From the NCBI GenBank assembly GCA_964517795.1, contig CAZFDE010000060.1:1-15465 (forward strand): a stretch of 15,465 nt of DNA, given 5' to 3'. The position numbers and the translations under genes were made by a program. This document shows, piece after piece, positions 5,900-14,800 of the stretch. Origin of the DNA: CAZFDE01 sp964517795 (GTDB taxonomy: Bacteria > Planctomycetota > Phycisphaerae > Sedimentisphaerales > Anaerobacaceae). Each line of letters starts with the position of its first letter. Position 1 is the stretch's first letter. Below the pieces are notes generated by a model. The model was not told where the DNA came from and did not search any database. It worked only from the letters and a program-made list of their open reading frames with translations.

Positions 5900-6710
5900 T
5901 AAAATCGTGGACAGTCAAGATGCCGCAGTGCCGGTCACGGACGGCGGATTTCTATACGGCGCCGGTCTTTTTGAGACGATGCGGGCGGCCAGCGGCAATG
6001 TCTTCGCCATCGAGGACCATCTTGAAAGACTGTTCGCATCGGCTGACGCGTTGGCAATGAAGATTTCATATGATACCGAATTCCTCAAGCAGTCCGTTGT
6101 CGATGTTTTAGGTGCAAACGATCTTTTTGATGCCCGCATTCGCCTGACGATGACATTCACCAACCATCAAGCTTCTACATTATTGATTACGGCACAACCG
6201 TATGAACCGCAACCTGCCGAATATTACCAAAATGGTGTTCGCATCGTGACCTCGAAGTATCAGCAGAGTCCCACCGACGGTCACAAAACCACCAGCTATA
6301 TGCGGCGAATTAACGATCTTCAAGAAGCCCGCGAAAACGGGGCTTTCGAATCGATCTGGTTAACCGCCGACGGTCGAGTCGCCGAAGGGTGCGTCAGTAA
6401 TCTGTTCATGGTCAAAGACGGAGTAGTCCTTACGCCGCCATGCGAAACACCGGTCCTGCCCGGCATCGCGCGAAAAACAGTGATTGCGCTGTGCCGTAAT
6501 TTGGGTATTGCGGTCGAAGAAAAGTCGCTGACGCTTTCGCAATGCCGCCAAGCCGACGAGGTGTTTTTGAGCAATGTTATGATTCAAATCATGCCGGTCA
6601 CCAAGTTCGATGATGAGAAAATCGCAGACGGCCATGTCGGGCCGATCACAAAACAACTCATGAGTGCCTTTGATCGTCATCTTAAAACACAATGCGGAGT
6701 AAAATCATGA
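5877..6710 (+). CDS. pabC: aminodeoxychorismate lyase (class IV aminotransferase fold)
   Basis: This is a 277-residue PLP enzyme of fold type IV. Directly after pabB the expected job is 4-amino-4-deoxychorismate to p-aminobenzoate plus pyruvate. The features seen are: TDGGFLYGAGLFETMR (21-36), the usual N-terminal motif; HKTTSYMRR with Lys137 as the PLP lysine (E. coli PabC Lys140); EGCVSNLF with Glu170, which contacts the PLP ring nitrogen; and ADEVFLSN near the C-terminus. Branched-chain and D-amino-acid aminotransferases share these motifs, so the sequence alone fixes only the family and the neighbour supplies the assignment. It overlaps the end of pabB by 23 nt with no strong ribosome site, so re-initiation from pabB is likely. 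Confidence 0.85.
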   Translation: MQKVFLNNKIVDSQDAAVPVTDGGFLYGAGLFETMRAASGNVFAIEDHLERLFASADALAMKISYDTEFLKQSVVDVLGANDLFDARIRLTMTFTNHQASTLLITAQPYEPQPAEYYQNGVRIVTSKYQQSPTDGHKTTSYMRRINDLQEARENGAFESIWLTADGRVAEGCVSNLFMVKDGVVLTPPCETPVLPGIARKTVIALCRNLGIAVEEKSLTLSQCRQADEVFLSNVMIQIMPVTKFDDEKIADGHVGPITKQLMSAFDRHLKTQCGVKS

Positions 6711-7819
6711 ACGTTAAGAATATTGCAGCAATCATTGACGAACAGGTGCCGCTGAAACTGGCCCAGGACTGGGATAATGTGGGCCTGTTGGTCGGCCGAG
6801 ATAACAAGACCGTCAAAAATATCCTTTTAACGATCGATGTCACCAAGGATGTCGTCGCCGAGGCCAAACGGCTCAAGACCGATTTGATCGTCAGCTATCA
6901 CCCGGTCATCTGGGACGGGCTCAAGCAAATCACCAATCAGACGAAAAACGGTGTGATTCTCGAGCTGATTCAAAAAGATATCGCTGTCTTCTCGATCCAC
7001 ACCGCGCTGGATACGGTTTGCGGCGGGGTCAATGACGGGCTGGCCGAGATGATCGGAATCAACAATCCGCAGCCCTTAGGCGATTTCGTCAACGATCCGC
7101 AGGGCGATCTATATAAACTTGTCGTCTATATCCCTGTGGAATCAGTAAATATGGTATCCAAAGCGATCTTCGATGTCGGCGCCGGCCATATCGGCAACTA
7201 CAGCCGATGCAGTTTTATGGCCGAGGGGACCGGCACCTTTTATCCGCTGCAAGGGGCAAATCCTTCGATCGGCAAACGCGGCAAGCTGGAAAAGGTCAGT
7301 GAAATGCGATTTGAAACGATCGTTCCGGCTACTCGGTTGCAGACTTGCATTGATGCGATGCTCGACGCGCACCCTTATGAGACGCCCGCCTACGATTGTT
7401 TTCGGCTGTACAATCATATCGATAAATACGGGCTCGGCCGCATCGGCAAATTAGCCAAGCCGCAAAAAATTTCGACGCTTATTCAAAAAATCAAACGCGC
7501 TACCGGCGTCAAGGCCGTCGGGATCGTCGGCAATGCGAATCGCACCGCTACATCCGCGGCCGTCTGCGCAGGAACCTGCGGCAAGATCGTCAATCAGGCC
7601 ATCGCCGCCGGGGCCGATCTGTATCTGACCGGCGAACTCAAACACCACGAGGCCTTGGCCGCCCGGGAGGCCGGGTTGACGTGTTTGTGCCTCTCGCACA
7701 CCAATTCCGAAAGATTCATATTGAAAAAATTCGCAAATCAGTTAAAAAAGAAGCTAAAGGACGTGAAAATCAGTATCAGTAAACAGGATACCGACCCATT
7801 CACATGGAAAGCCCTATGA
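6707..7819 (+). CDS. Nif3-like dinuclear metal-centre protein
   Basis: This is a 370-residue NIF3/YbgI/YqfO-family protein, a toroidal hexamer with a two-metal site whose cellular role is still debated (a GTP cyclohydrolase I type 2 label is often attached without proof). Candidate metal ligands are His65 (SYHPVIW), His98 and Asp102 (IHTALD), and His331 and Glu335 (SHTNSER). Residues about 135-240 are an inserted PII/CutA-like domain (YKLVVYIPVE to HPYETPAYDCF), which is the long YqfO-type architecture. I choose the ATG at 6707 because CGGAG lies 7-8 nt upstream and the codon overlaps the pabC stop as ATGA. An earlier in-frame ATG at 6692 would engulf the ribosome site. The next gene overlaps again. 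Confidence 0.92.
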   Translation: MNVKNIAAIIDEQVPLKLAQDWDNVGLLVGRDNKTVKNILLTIDVTKDVVAEAKRLKTDLIVSYHPVIWDGLKQITNQTKNGVILELIQKDIAVFSIHTALDTVCGGVNDGLAEMIGINNPQPLGDFVNDPQGDLYKLVVYIPVESVNMVSKAIFDVGAGHIGNYSRCSFMAEGTGTFYPLQGANPSIGKRGKLEKVSEMRFETIVPATRLQTCIDAMLDAHPYETPAYDCFRLYNHIDKYGLGRIGKLAKPQKISTLIQKIKRATGVKAVGIVGNANRTATSAAVCAGTCGKIVNQAIAAGADLYLTGELKHHEALAAREAGLTCLCLSHTNSERFILKKFANQLKKKLKDVKISISKQDTDPFTWKAL

Positions 7820-8538
7820 CCGAAGAAAAAGAAAATATTATTCAAGATTCGACAGAAACCGAAGAAGTAAACATCGACGAAGCTGAGCTCGATGAGACGC
7901 AACCCGATTCAGATACCGAGGATATCGATACCGAGCCGATCGATAACCTCGAACAACAGGACGATGAACCCGAGGATGATGACGAATCATCGGATGAAGA
8001 ATCCACAGGCGATATCGAGGTCACCATCGAATCGGTCGTCGAATCGGTCCTGTTCGCCAGCGATGAGCCGCTGACGGCCAGCCGCCTGGCCAATATCATT
8101 GAGATCGATACCAAGGCCGTCCGCGAAAACATCAAGAAACTCAATCAAATCTACAAGGCCGGCAATCATGCCTTTCGCATTGAGAAGATCGCCGGGGGCT
8201 ACCAGATGTTGACCCTGACGCCATACAATAACTGGCTGCGCAAATTGCTGCGGTCGCGCGATACCGGCAAGCTCAGCGCGGCAGCCCTGGAGACACTGGC
8301 AATCATCGCCTACAAGCAGCCGATCATCCGTGCCGATATCGAGAATATCCGCGGCGTGGCGGCCGGCGATATGATCCGAAACCTGATGTACAAGGGTCTG
8401 GTCAAGATCGTCGGGCGGGCCGAAATCCTCGGACGACCGCTGCTTTACGGCACCACCCGCAAATTCCTCGAAGTCTTCGGCCTCAATTCCCTCAAAGACC
8501 TGCCCAAGATCGAGGAGCTCAAACAACCACCGCAGTAA
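7816..8538 (+). CDS. scpB: segregation and condensation protein B
   Basis: This is a 240-residue ScpB, a kleisin-associated subunit that dimerises and works with ScpA and SMC in chromosome organisation and segregation. The tandem winged-helix core runs from about residue 68 to 230: IESVVESVLFASDEPLT, then TLAIIAYKQPIIRADIE, IRGV, LGRPLLYGTT and FLEVFGLNSL, all typical of the family. The first ~66 residues are an unusual low-complexity acidic tail, about half Asp or Glu with a single Lys, presumably disordered. The ATG at 7816 overlaps the Nif3 stop as ATGA; an in-frame ATG at 7804 is less likely. scpA and smc are not in the window. It is the last gene of the gene string. Confidence 0.94.
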   Translation: MTEEKENIIQDSTETEEVNIDEAELDETQPDSDTEDIDTEPIDNLEQQDDEPEDDDESSDEESTGDIEVTIESVVESVLFASDEPLTASRLANIIEIDTKAVRENIKKLNQIYKAGNHAFRIEKIAGGYQMLTLTPYNNWLRKLLRSRDTGKLSAAALETLAIIAYKQPIIRADIENIRGVAAGDMIRNLMYKGLVKIVGRAEILGRPLLYGTTRKFLEVFGLNSLKDLPKIEELKQPPQ

Positions 8539-8603
8539 ACGATGCACGATTTTTTTTTCGCCGGCTTTCAGCGAAAAGAATAAACATATGACCGATTCTG
8601 CGC

Positions 8604-8632
8604 TTGTAAAAATGAGTTTTTCAGCATAAACT
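8604..8632 (+). promoter_or_regulatory. candidate promoter for the symporter gene
   Basis: TTGTAA at 8604-8609 and TAAACT at 8627-8632 are separated by 17 nt. The expected transcription start (about 8639-8640) would coincide with the symporter ATG at 8640, which would make the mRNA leaderless. Consistent with this, there is no Shine-Dalgarno sequence before that ATG. The boxes are only moderate matches. Confidence 0.35.
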
Positions 8633-8639
8633 CCGCTTT

Positions 8640-10106
8640 ATGGCTATCAGACCGGATCAAACTGTACGGGACACACGCACACCGATGCGAGATATATTCG
8701 GTTATGCCATCGGTGACGGGGCGTATTCGCTGGTGCTTAATACCGTCGGCGGCTATGCGATGGTCTTTTATACCGAGGCGATGGGACTGCATTATAAATG
8801 GGCCGCGGCGGCAATTGCCGTGACCACGCTCTGGGATGCCATCACCGACCCGCTGATGGGCCATATCACCGATAACACGCATACCCGCTACGGCCGCCGT
8901 CACCCCTATATCCTCTTCGGGGGACTGTTGATGGTACTGAGTTTTTATTTTTTATGGGACGTGCCAGCGATTTTTCAATCTACGATGACGATGCTGTTTG
9001 GGTATTTGCTAGTGGTAAATCTGATGATGCGAACGGCGGCTACGGTCTTCGCGGTTCCCTATGGCGCGTTGGGATTCGAGGTCTGCACCGATTACGACCA
9101 GCGGTCGACGCTTCAGGGGATTCGCAGTTTCTGGAATATGGTGGTGAATTTCGCCGGTCCGGCTATGGCGTGGTCACTGTTTTTTCCCGATACCGGCGAC
9201 CAGACCAGCACCAAAGAAACAGCCAATTATATCCGGATGGGCGGTGCATTCTCGATCGCGGCGGCGATATTCATATTGCTGGTGGTCTTTGCGACCCGAA
9301 AATATATGCAGGATACCCGCCACTTGCGGCCGACGGCCGGGCGCGGAAGCAAAGGCTTTTTTATCGACATGCTCGATATCATCAAGGATAAAACACCGCG
9401 GACGGTCTTTGCATTCTGTTTTTGTGTGATCTGGGGGATTGCGTTAGTCGCTTCGCTGCAGATGTATGTGTATATCCATTTTATGAAATTCACCGGTATC
9501 GAAAAAACGATCGTCCACGGCGGCACGATGACCGGGATGGGCTTGTTTTCGCTGCTTTCACCTGTGGTTGCGCGAAAACTCGATAAAAAACCGACGGTTT
9601 TTATCGGCGTGGCGATGCATATCACAACAAATATTCTGCTGGCCGTGATTTTTCTGCCCGGCTGGTTCCAAACACAAACGCTGTTTCATATCGGCAGTTT
9701 CGCGGTGCGCTCGGGGACGCTGATCTTTTTTGTTCTGCAGCTTATTTATTGGGGCGGCAGCGGCATGATGTTCCCGATCTTTAATTCAATGGTCGCCGAC
9801 ATCTCCGAGATCAACAAATATCGAACCGGTGTGCTCAAGGACGGCGCGTATTCGGCGGTTCTGAGTTTTCTGTTCAAGGCCTCCCAGTCGATCGGCCTGT
9901 TGGTCTCCGGCTGGTGCCTGGCGTGGGCCGGTTTTCAGGTCGGCGCCGAAACGCAATCGCCTCAGGCGGTCTGGAACCTGGCGGCCATGATGTTTTTGAT
10001 CAGTTCGTTGATCTCGCTGGCCTCGATGTTCATTATGCTCAAGTACCCGGTTTCCCGCAAATACATGCAGCAGATCAAGGCCGAGCTTAAAACAACCGAA
10101 TCCTAA
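8640..10106 (+). CDS. MFS sugar:cation symporter, GPH (MelB-like) family
   Basis: This is a 488-residue integral membrane protein with about 12 hydrophobic segments, the normal length for glycoside-pentoside-hexuronide:cation symporters. In segment II, WDAITDPLMG places Asp66 and Asp70 at the positions of the cation-binding Asp55 and Asp59 of MelB. It is followed by HITDNTHTRYGRRHPYILFG, the family loop with the RxGRR basic cluster. GVLKDGAYSAVLSF in the second half is also typical. It should import a glycoside or related sugar with a cation; the substrate cannot be read from sequence. No ribosome site precedes 8640, and a later start at 8685 (MRDIFGYAIGDG) would still keep the first membrane segment. 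It is separated from scpB by 101 nt with its own candidate promoter, so it is probably an independent unit. Confidence 0.88.
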   Translation: MAIRPDQTVRDTRTPMRDIFGYAIGDGAYSLVLNTVGGYAMVFYTEAMGLHYKWAAAAIAVTTLWDAITDPLMGHITDNTHTRYGRRHPYILFGGLLMVLSFYFLWDVPAIFQSTMTMLFGYLLVVNLMMRTAATVFAVPYGALGFEVCTDYDQRSTLQGIRSFWNMVVNFAGPAMAWSLFFPDTGDQTSTKETANYIRMGGAFSIAAAIFILLVVFATRKYMQDTRHLRPTAGRGSKGFFIDMLDIIKDKTPRTVFAFCFCVIWGIALVASLQMYVYIHFMKFTGIEKTIVHGGTMTGMGLFSLLSPVVARKLDKKPTVFIGVAMHITTNILLAVIFLPGWFQTQTLFHIGSFAVRSGTLIFFVLQLIYWGGSGMMFPIFNSMVADISEINKYRTGVLKDGAYSAVLSFLFKASQSIGLLVSGWCLAWAGFQVGAETQSPQAVWNLAAMMFLISSLISLASMFIMLKYPVSRKYMQQIKAELKTTES

Positions 10107-10138
10107 TTTTCCCTCAAATAGAGGGGTACTGAAAACGT

Positions 10139-10179
10139 CGGCCAATTTGAAGTCCGACTTCAAAATAGCCGCTTTTTTT
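10139..10179. terminator. terminator between convergent symporter and DUF4139 genes
   Basis: TTTGAAGT (10146-10153) and ACTTCAAA (10157-10164) form an 8-bp stem with loop CCG. CGGC (10139-10142) and GCCG (10168-10171) extend it after a small internal loop, and a run of seven T (10173-10179) follows on the plus strand. It ends the symporter transcript and overlaps the stop codon of the minus-strand DUF4139 gene, so it may also help on that strand. A smaller hairpin, CCCTC/GAGGG at 10111-10125, lies just after the symporter stop. Confidence 0.75.
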
Positions 10180-11569
10180 ACCAAGTCCAGGTCGTGCTGT
10201 AGCGGACGGTTTCGGTCGAGTCGGCTTCAATTCTGACGGTGAATCGGGCCGTGGTCGCATCGCGTTTCTCGTAATCGTGTGTACTCTTTTCAATGGTCCA
10301 GTTCACCCACATCGGAAACTTCTCATCGACGAAGACCGTTACCGGTTCATCCTTTCGGTTTCGCAGCTCGATCTCGTGGGTCTCTTTTCGCATCCGCCGC
10401 CCGGCCTGATGATCCGTCATCTTATGTTCGGGGACAATGTCGAAGGCGTTGCCGATATACAGCGAGAGCCGTTCCTTTCGAGGCGTATGGTCGATCAGAT
10501 CCTCGCCGACGAATTCCAGCGAATCGTCGGCCGGGTCTTTCTTGAAGACCCGCACCTTGCCTTTGGGAAGGGCAATGCCGAGCTGATTTTCCTCGGTGTT
10601 CTCGAACTCAATTTTGATCTGGACTTTTTCGGGGTTGGTGCTTCGCTCGTAGATGAAGACCTTCTCGGCGGCGACGCCGCGGGCCGGCTCGATGAATTCG
10701 ATCTGCTTGACTTGGCGATTATTGATCGTGCTGGTGCGGCCGAGCGTGTACATATGATATTCCAGGAACGCCTTTTCCTCGAAACCGGCTGCTCTTGCAT
10801 CTTCCATCATTGCCATTTCTTTGTAAATTCGTTGTCGAGGTGCCGCCGGCTGGACGCGGCGGACATCGCCGGCGATCAGCTTGATCGCGGCATCTTCATA
10901 GGTCGCGCCGCTCTGGTTGTTGATAGTGACCCAGCCGCTAAAATCCAACGACTTATCATCCTCGCCCAGAATCGCCGTATAATCCGCCTTCCAACTGATA
11001 TTCTCAGTAGTGTAGGTTGTGCGGCACTGTTGGGTACCCGCCTTTTCGCTGTGCGCCAGCCAGAGGAGCGTCGGGCGGGTGACCAGATCGTCGGGCATTT
11101 CGGTCAGAACGATATTTTCGATACTGCCGCGCTGAATAATCTCGAGCTGGTTATCGTCGCCCTTGAGGATAATCTCGCCGCCCATACTGGCCATCAGGAC
11201 ACCGGTGGCCGTGCGGCCGGGATCGGAACCGCTGCCTTTGATACTGACCTCGACCTGCTTGTCGATGTAGCGCTTTAAGAGACTATCGGTATTGACCAGG
11301 TCGTATTCATAATTTTGTTCGAGGATCGATATCTTGCCCGGTGCCGAGACGCATTCGAAGGTGACACTCGTCGGATCGATGGCCGAGGCGACATCAGTGA
11401 ACTTCAGTTCGTTGATCCCTTTGTGAAATTTGAAGTCGCGCAGCTCGCGGACCACGCCGAAATTGTCGTTGTAGATTGTCAGGGCGGTTTTGCTCTCTGG
11501 CGGTGCGGCCGCACAATTGATCGTAAGAATCGAGATGGTTACTACGGCAAAAATCGTTTTCGCTTTCAT
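10178..11569 (-). CDS. exported DUF4139 domain protein
   Basis: This is a 463-residue protein with an N-terminal export signal: MKAK, then the hydrophobic stretch TIFAVVTISILTI, then CAAAPPES. Cys19 follows an atypical lipobox (TINC), so a lipoprotein is possible but not convincing. The mature N-terminus (TALTIYNDNFGVVRELRDF, then ELKFTDVASAIDPTSV and ILEQNYEYDLV) is the conserved opening of DUF4139-type proteins. The rest is beta-rich, ending in a strand VRYSTTWTW. The biochemical function is unknown. I use the Met at 11569, not 11599, because AAAGGGG lies just upstream of it and the signal peptide begins there. It is transcribed convergently with the symporter and separated by 247 nt from the next minus-strand gene. 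Confidence 0.82.
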   Translation of the reverse strand: MKAKTIFAVVTISILTINCAAAPPESKTALTIYNDNFGVVRELRDFKFHKGINELKFTDVASAIDPTSVTFECVSAPGKISILEQNYEYDLVNTDSLLKRYIDKQVEVSIKGSGSDPGRTATGVLMASMGGEIILKGDDNQLEIIQRGSIENIVLTEMPDDLVTRPTLLWLAHSEKAGTQQCRTTYTTENISWKADYTAILGEDDKSLDFSGWVTINNQSGATYEDAAIKLIAGDVRRVQPAAPRQRIYKEMAMMEDARAAGFEEKAFLEYHMYTLGRTSTINNRQVKQIEFIEPARGVAAEKVFIYERSTNPEKVQIKIEFENTEENQLGIALPKGKVRVFKKDPADDSLEFVGEDLIDHTPRKERLSLYIGNAFDIVPEHKMTDHQAGRRMRKETHEIELRNRKDEPVTVFVDEKFPMWVNWTIEKSTHDYEKRDATTARFTVRIEADSTETVRYSTTWTW

Positions 11570-11760
11570 GGTTTGTCCCCTTTCAAAATGGTTATTCATT
11601 TATAAAGGATTTGGTGCGATCTCATCGCACCCTACGTGATTTTCCCATAGCATGTTCGGTTCGTAAAGTAAAAGATTTGTAAAAAACAGGATGGTCCTTT
11701 GCCCCTTAGCGAATCCCCTTGTACCCTTTTAATTCGTTCGGAAACCGACTTTATTAAAAT
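11570..11760 (-). promoter_or_regulatory. DUF4139 upstream region, no clear promoter
   Basis: This leader and intergenic stretch on the minus strand must contain the DUF4139 start signals. The ribosome site AAAGGGG lies a few bases before the 11569 start. Reading the minus strand, TTTACT and TATGGG with about 17 nt between are the best boxes I find, but both are weak. The palindrome 11613-11631 lies inside. At 11727-11759, TTTTAAT/ATTAAAA enclose TCGG-AAA-CCGA, a second small structure behind the terminator of the upstream minus-strand gene. Confidence 0.3.
11613..11631. repeat. perfect palindrome GGTGCGAT/ATCGCACC
   Basis: Arms of 8 bp (11613-11620 and 11624-11631) enclose the loop CTC, followed by CTAC. 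The same element with one extra A lies at 242-261. Here it sits in the leader of the DUF4139 gene and could be a transcribed hairpin, an operator, or a REP-like element. Confidence 0.6.
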
Positions 11761-11800
11761 ACACAAGGGACCGAAGTATATAACCGGTCCCTTGTGTTTT
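11761..11800 (-). terminator. strong terminator hairpin after the 1061-residue gene
   Basis: ACACAAGGGACCG (11761-11773) and CGGTCCCTTGTGT (11785-11797) form a perfect 13-bp stem with an 11-nt loop. On the minus strand it lies 20 nt past the stop codon and is followed by a T/A-rich tail (ATTTTAATAAAG). On the plus strand TTTT follows, so it may work in both directions. Confidence 0.85.
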
Positions 11801-11816
11801 CATGAGTTATGCTATT

Positions 11817-14800
11817 CTATTTGAATGCTTCGACGGATTGGTAGAAGTCGATAAATTCCTGTTCGGTCATAATCTCGTCGAGTTGGCCGGTTTCCCACAG
11901 TTCGTCGAGCCAGTCTAAAATCTTATCAATATCCGGGATCTTTGCGTCGAGTTTTGCCCAGATCGCCTGGTTCGTGGTTTCTGGGGTTATGTCATAGAAT
12001 TTCTGAGTGCGATCGATCAGTCGCTGCGGCCGGGATTGCATAATTCCGGTCATATCGGTCATCATCAGGTCGAGGCCGCCGCCCATCATCCTCTGGCTTT
12101 CGGGAAAATCATTATCGAGCATCCAGGCATTTTCCCAGCCGGGCGTCCAAAGCCAGTCCCGGGCGAAGATGAACAGGTCATAGCTATCGACATCGTTATC
12201 AGCGTCGAGGCTGAGCGATGGATTAGTGGTCTGCCAGGCATCAGCGAATATGGCGTAATCGAGAAAGTTGACGATATTCCCATCGCTGTGATTGTAGTCA
12301 GCCAGACTGTCGTAGTATTCATCGGCGCCGATATCGACACGACTATCACAAACCCGCCGTTCGCCATCGATATCGGTCTCGTCATAATTGCCGTTTGGGT
12401 CGCCGCCATCAAAACAGCGCGAGTCTCCGCAGATGTGCAGATCGTTCGGATCACTATTCATAAAACACGGATCGACGGTCATATTGCCGGTACCGCCGGA
12501 ATAAGTGTTCACATCACAGTAGTTGACATTGCTGAATGTACCATAAAGATCACCGGCTGTATTACCGTAGATGATACAGTTTCGAATTTCAGGATTAGTG
12601 CCGCTGTATGACGCATAGATACCATAATCGCTGTTTTTATAAAGGGTATTGTTACGGATCGTTACGTCGGTACAAGTACTGTTCAGATAAATTCCAGAAT
12701 CGATGTTATCATGAATCCAGCAGTTTGTGATCTTCGAAGACGAACTATTTTCCATATAAACGCCATGTTTGCCATTATATCGAACAATACTGTTTTTAAG
12801 CACCAAATCATCGGCGGCGAAGTAACCATATAGCCCATGGCCATCGTTTCTTTGCAGGATGCAGCGATCAAGCGTTAAATCCGAATTGTCGAATTTAATC
12901 CCATTATCAATATGATTTTCGAACAGACTGGTTTCTATGTTTGCTGACGCATCACAACACAAAGAAACACCCCAGAATGCTTTTTGATTGCCGTCGAAGA
13001 CAGACGAATCAATATGGATTAAGGCACTGTCGTCACACAAGAGTCCATATCCACATGACCGATCGGCCTCAAAGATACAATAACTAACGGCAGCAGATGA
13101 ATAATCGTCGTCTAAGAAAATTCCATGATAATGATTGTTGAAAAAATTACAGTTATAGATATCTGATTGAGAAGCATTCATGATTTCAATACCGGTACAA
13201 TTATTGATCAACGAACAATTTGCAATTGAAACATCGGCATTATTGAGGTAGATGCCATGAAATATGGCATCCTTGGTATTTTCGTAGTCTTTCTTTCGGA
13301 TGGTAAAGCCGTCAATGACGGCATTGTTGATATCGATTGCTTCGAGAATCCGATTAACGCCATCTTCGGAATCGGGGCCAACCTGTCCTTCGAGAATGGT
13401 GATATGGTTAGGATCGTCCAGATTTCGCTGGTCTGTACTCGTTTCTGTGCCGTCGAAATGGCCGAACAGGCCGACATTATCCAATAATTCAAACGAATAG
13501 GTCTTATACTCCGGTACGTTTATATCGGCGACCGGTTGATAGGTTCCGGCGGCCACCCAGATATCGGTAATCTCCGAGCCGAGCGATTTTGCACCGGTCA
13601 GGGCGTCCTGCAGATCGGTGTAAGCGTCTTGCCAGTTGGTGCCGTTCTTGTAGCCGTTGGCGTCGTCGTTGACGTAAATAATACTCGAACCGTAGTTATC
13701 CACATTGACATCACACGTGGAAATAACAAGATAGGTATCGCCCTCCATTTCAACCTTGTTGGTAATGGTGTGGCCGGGGCGGGCATAGAAATTGACCTTT
13801 GTCTTTATCTGAATCGTGCTGCTGTCACTGGATGATATGTCATTGAGGTCCCAGGTAACGGTATGGTCGTTAGGATGATAAACGCCGCCACCGGAAATTT
13901 CGTTTTCGTTTGGCCCATTCACTTCTTTAGGCAGGTAATCGGTGATCACAACGTTGGTGTCAGCGTAGCCGTTGGCGTCCCACGCGATATCGTAGATCAA
14001 GTAGTTGCCCAATGCCTGATAGAACGGCATGACGGGTGAATTGGTCGGGTCGTTATTGTCCTTGACCAGGCTGAAAGATGGTACCATTTTGAACCAGCCG
14101 CCAACAGCCACTCCGGCCGGGCCATAAATGCCGGCATTTTCTTCTGTGTCCTGTAAAACGAGGTTGCAGTCATAAACCCTGAAATCATTAAGATATGTTG
14201 TACAGTAAACATAGCCTGATTCTTCATCTACATCAACCCCGATGAGTTGGGCTGAAGAATAATCAGCCGCAATTTCAACTTCACTGCTGGTGTAAGGACT
14301 GGTGGTCTGTGTTCGGACTAAATAATAATGGCTATCCCAATCACCCGTATAGAGATAGCCCCGCACGGGATCAACTGCTATGCCGACAGCACTTCTGTCG
14401 TTGCCATTGACTACAATAGCAATGCTGTGGTCATGACTCCAATCATTGGTATCGTAAACATGTACCGTTTTGGTATCCGTTGACACATACAATAGGCCAT
14501 TTGTTTCATCCAGTGCGATGCCCCAGGCGTTTAAATAACCCGACGGCACTTGTAAATCATAATGATTATTTAAGATCAGCGTATCATTTACATCGTCACA
14601 GGAATACACATATAAATTATCTGTATTTCTTTGAATTGTATAAATCTTCTCGTTGGCTTGATCTATAGTAATTCCAGCAAGATCTGCTATGTCCGTATCG
14701 AATTCTCCTGCTTTTTCCAAAGATGCTGATGATGACCATGTAATCATATCCGAGTTTTCATAGGTCACAAATATTAGTTCCTTCTGCGGCCAGACGGCAA

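Noticed and set aside
8549..8577. Hairpin TTTTCGC/GCGAAAA after scpB as a terminator
   Set aside because: The T run lies before, not after, the stem on the plus strand, and As follow on the minus strand, so it does not fit an intrinsic terminator for scpB. It may be chance or a different element.
10277..11278. 333-codon plus-strand open frame opposite the DUF4139 gene
   Set aside because: It lies wholly antisense to a gene with a signal peptide and recognisable family motifs, its protein resembles nothing I know, and long antisense frames are common in this codon usage.
12036..12611. 191-codon plus-strand frame inside the large secreted protein gene
   Set aside because: Its valine/isoleucine-rich translation is the expected antisense of Asp/Asn-rich codons; it has no start signals and no homology that I recognise.
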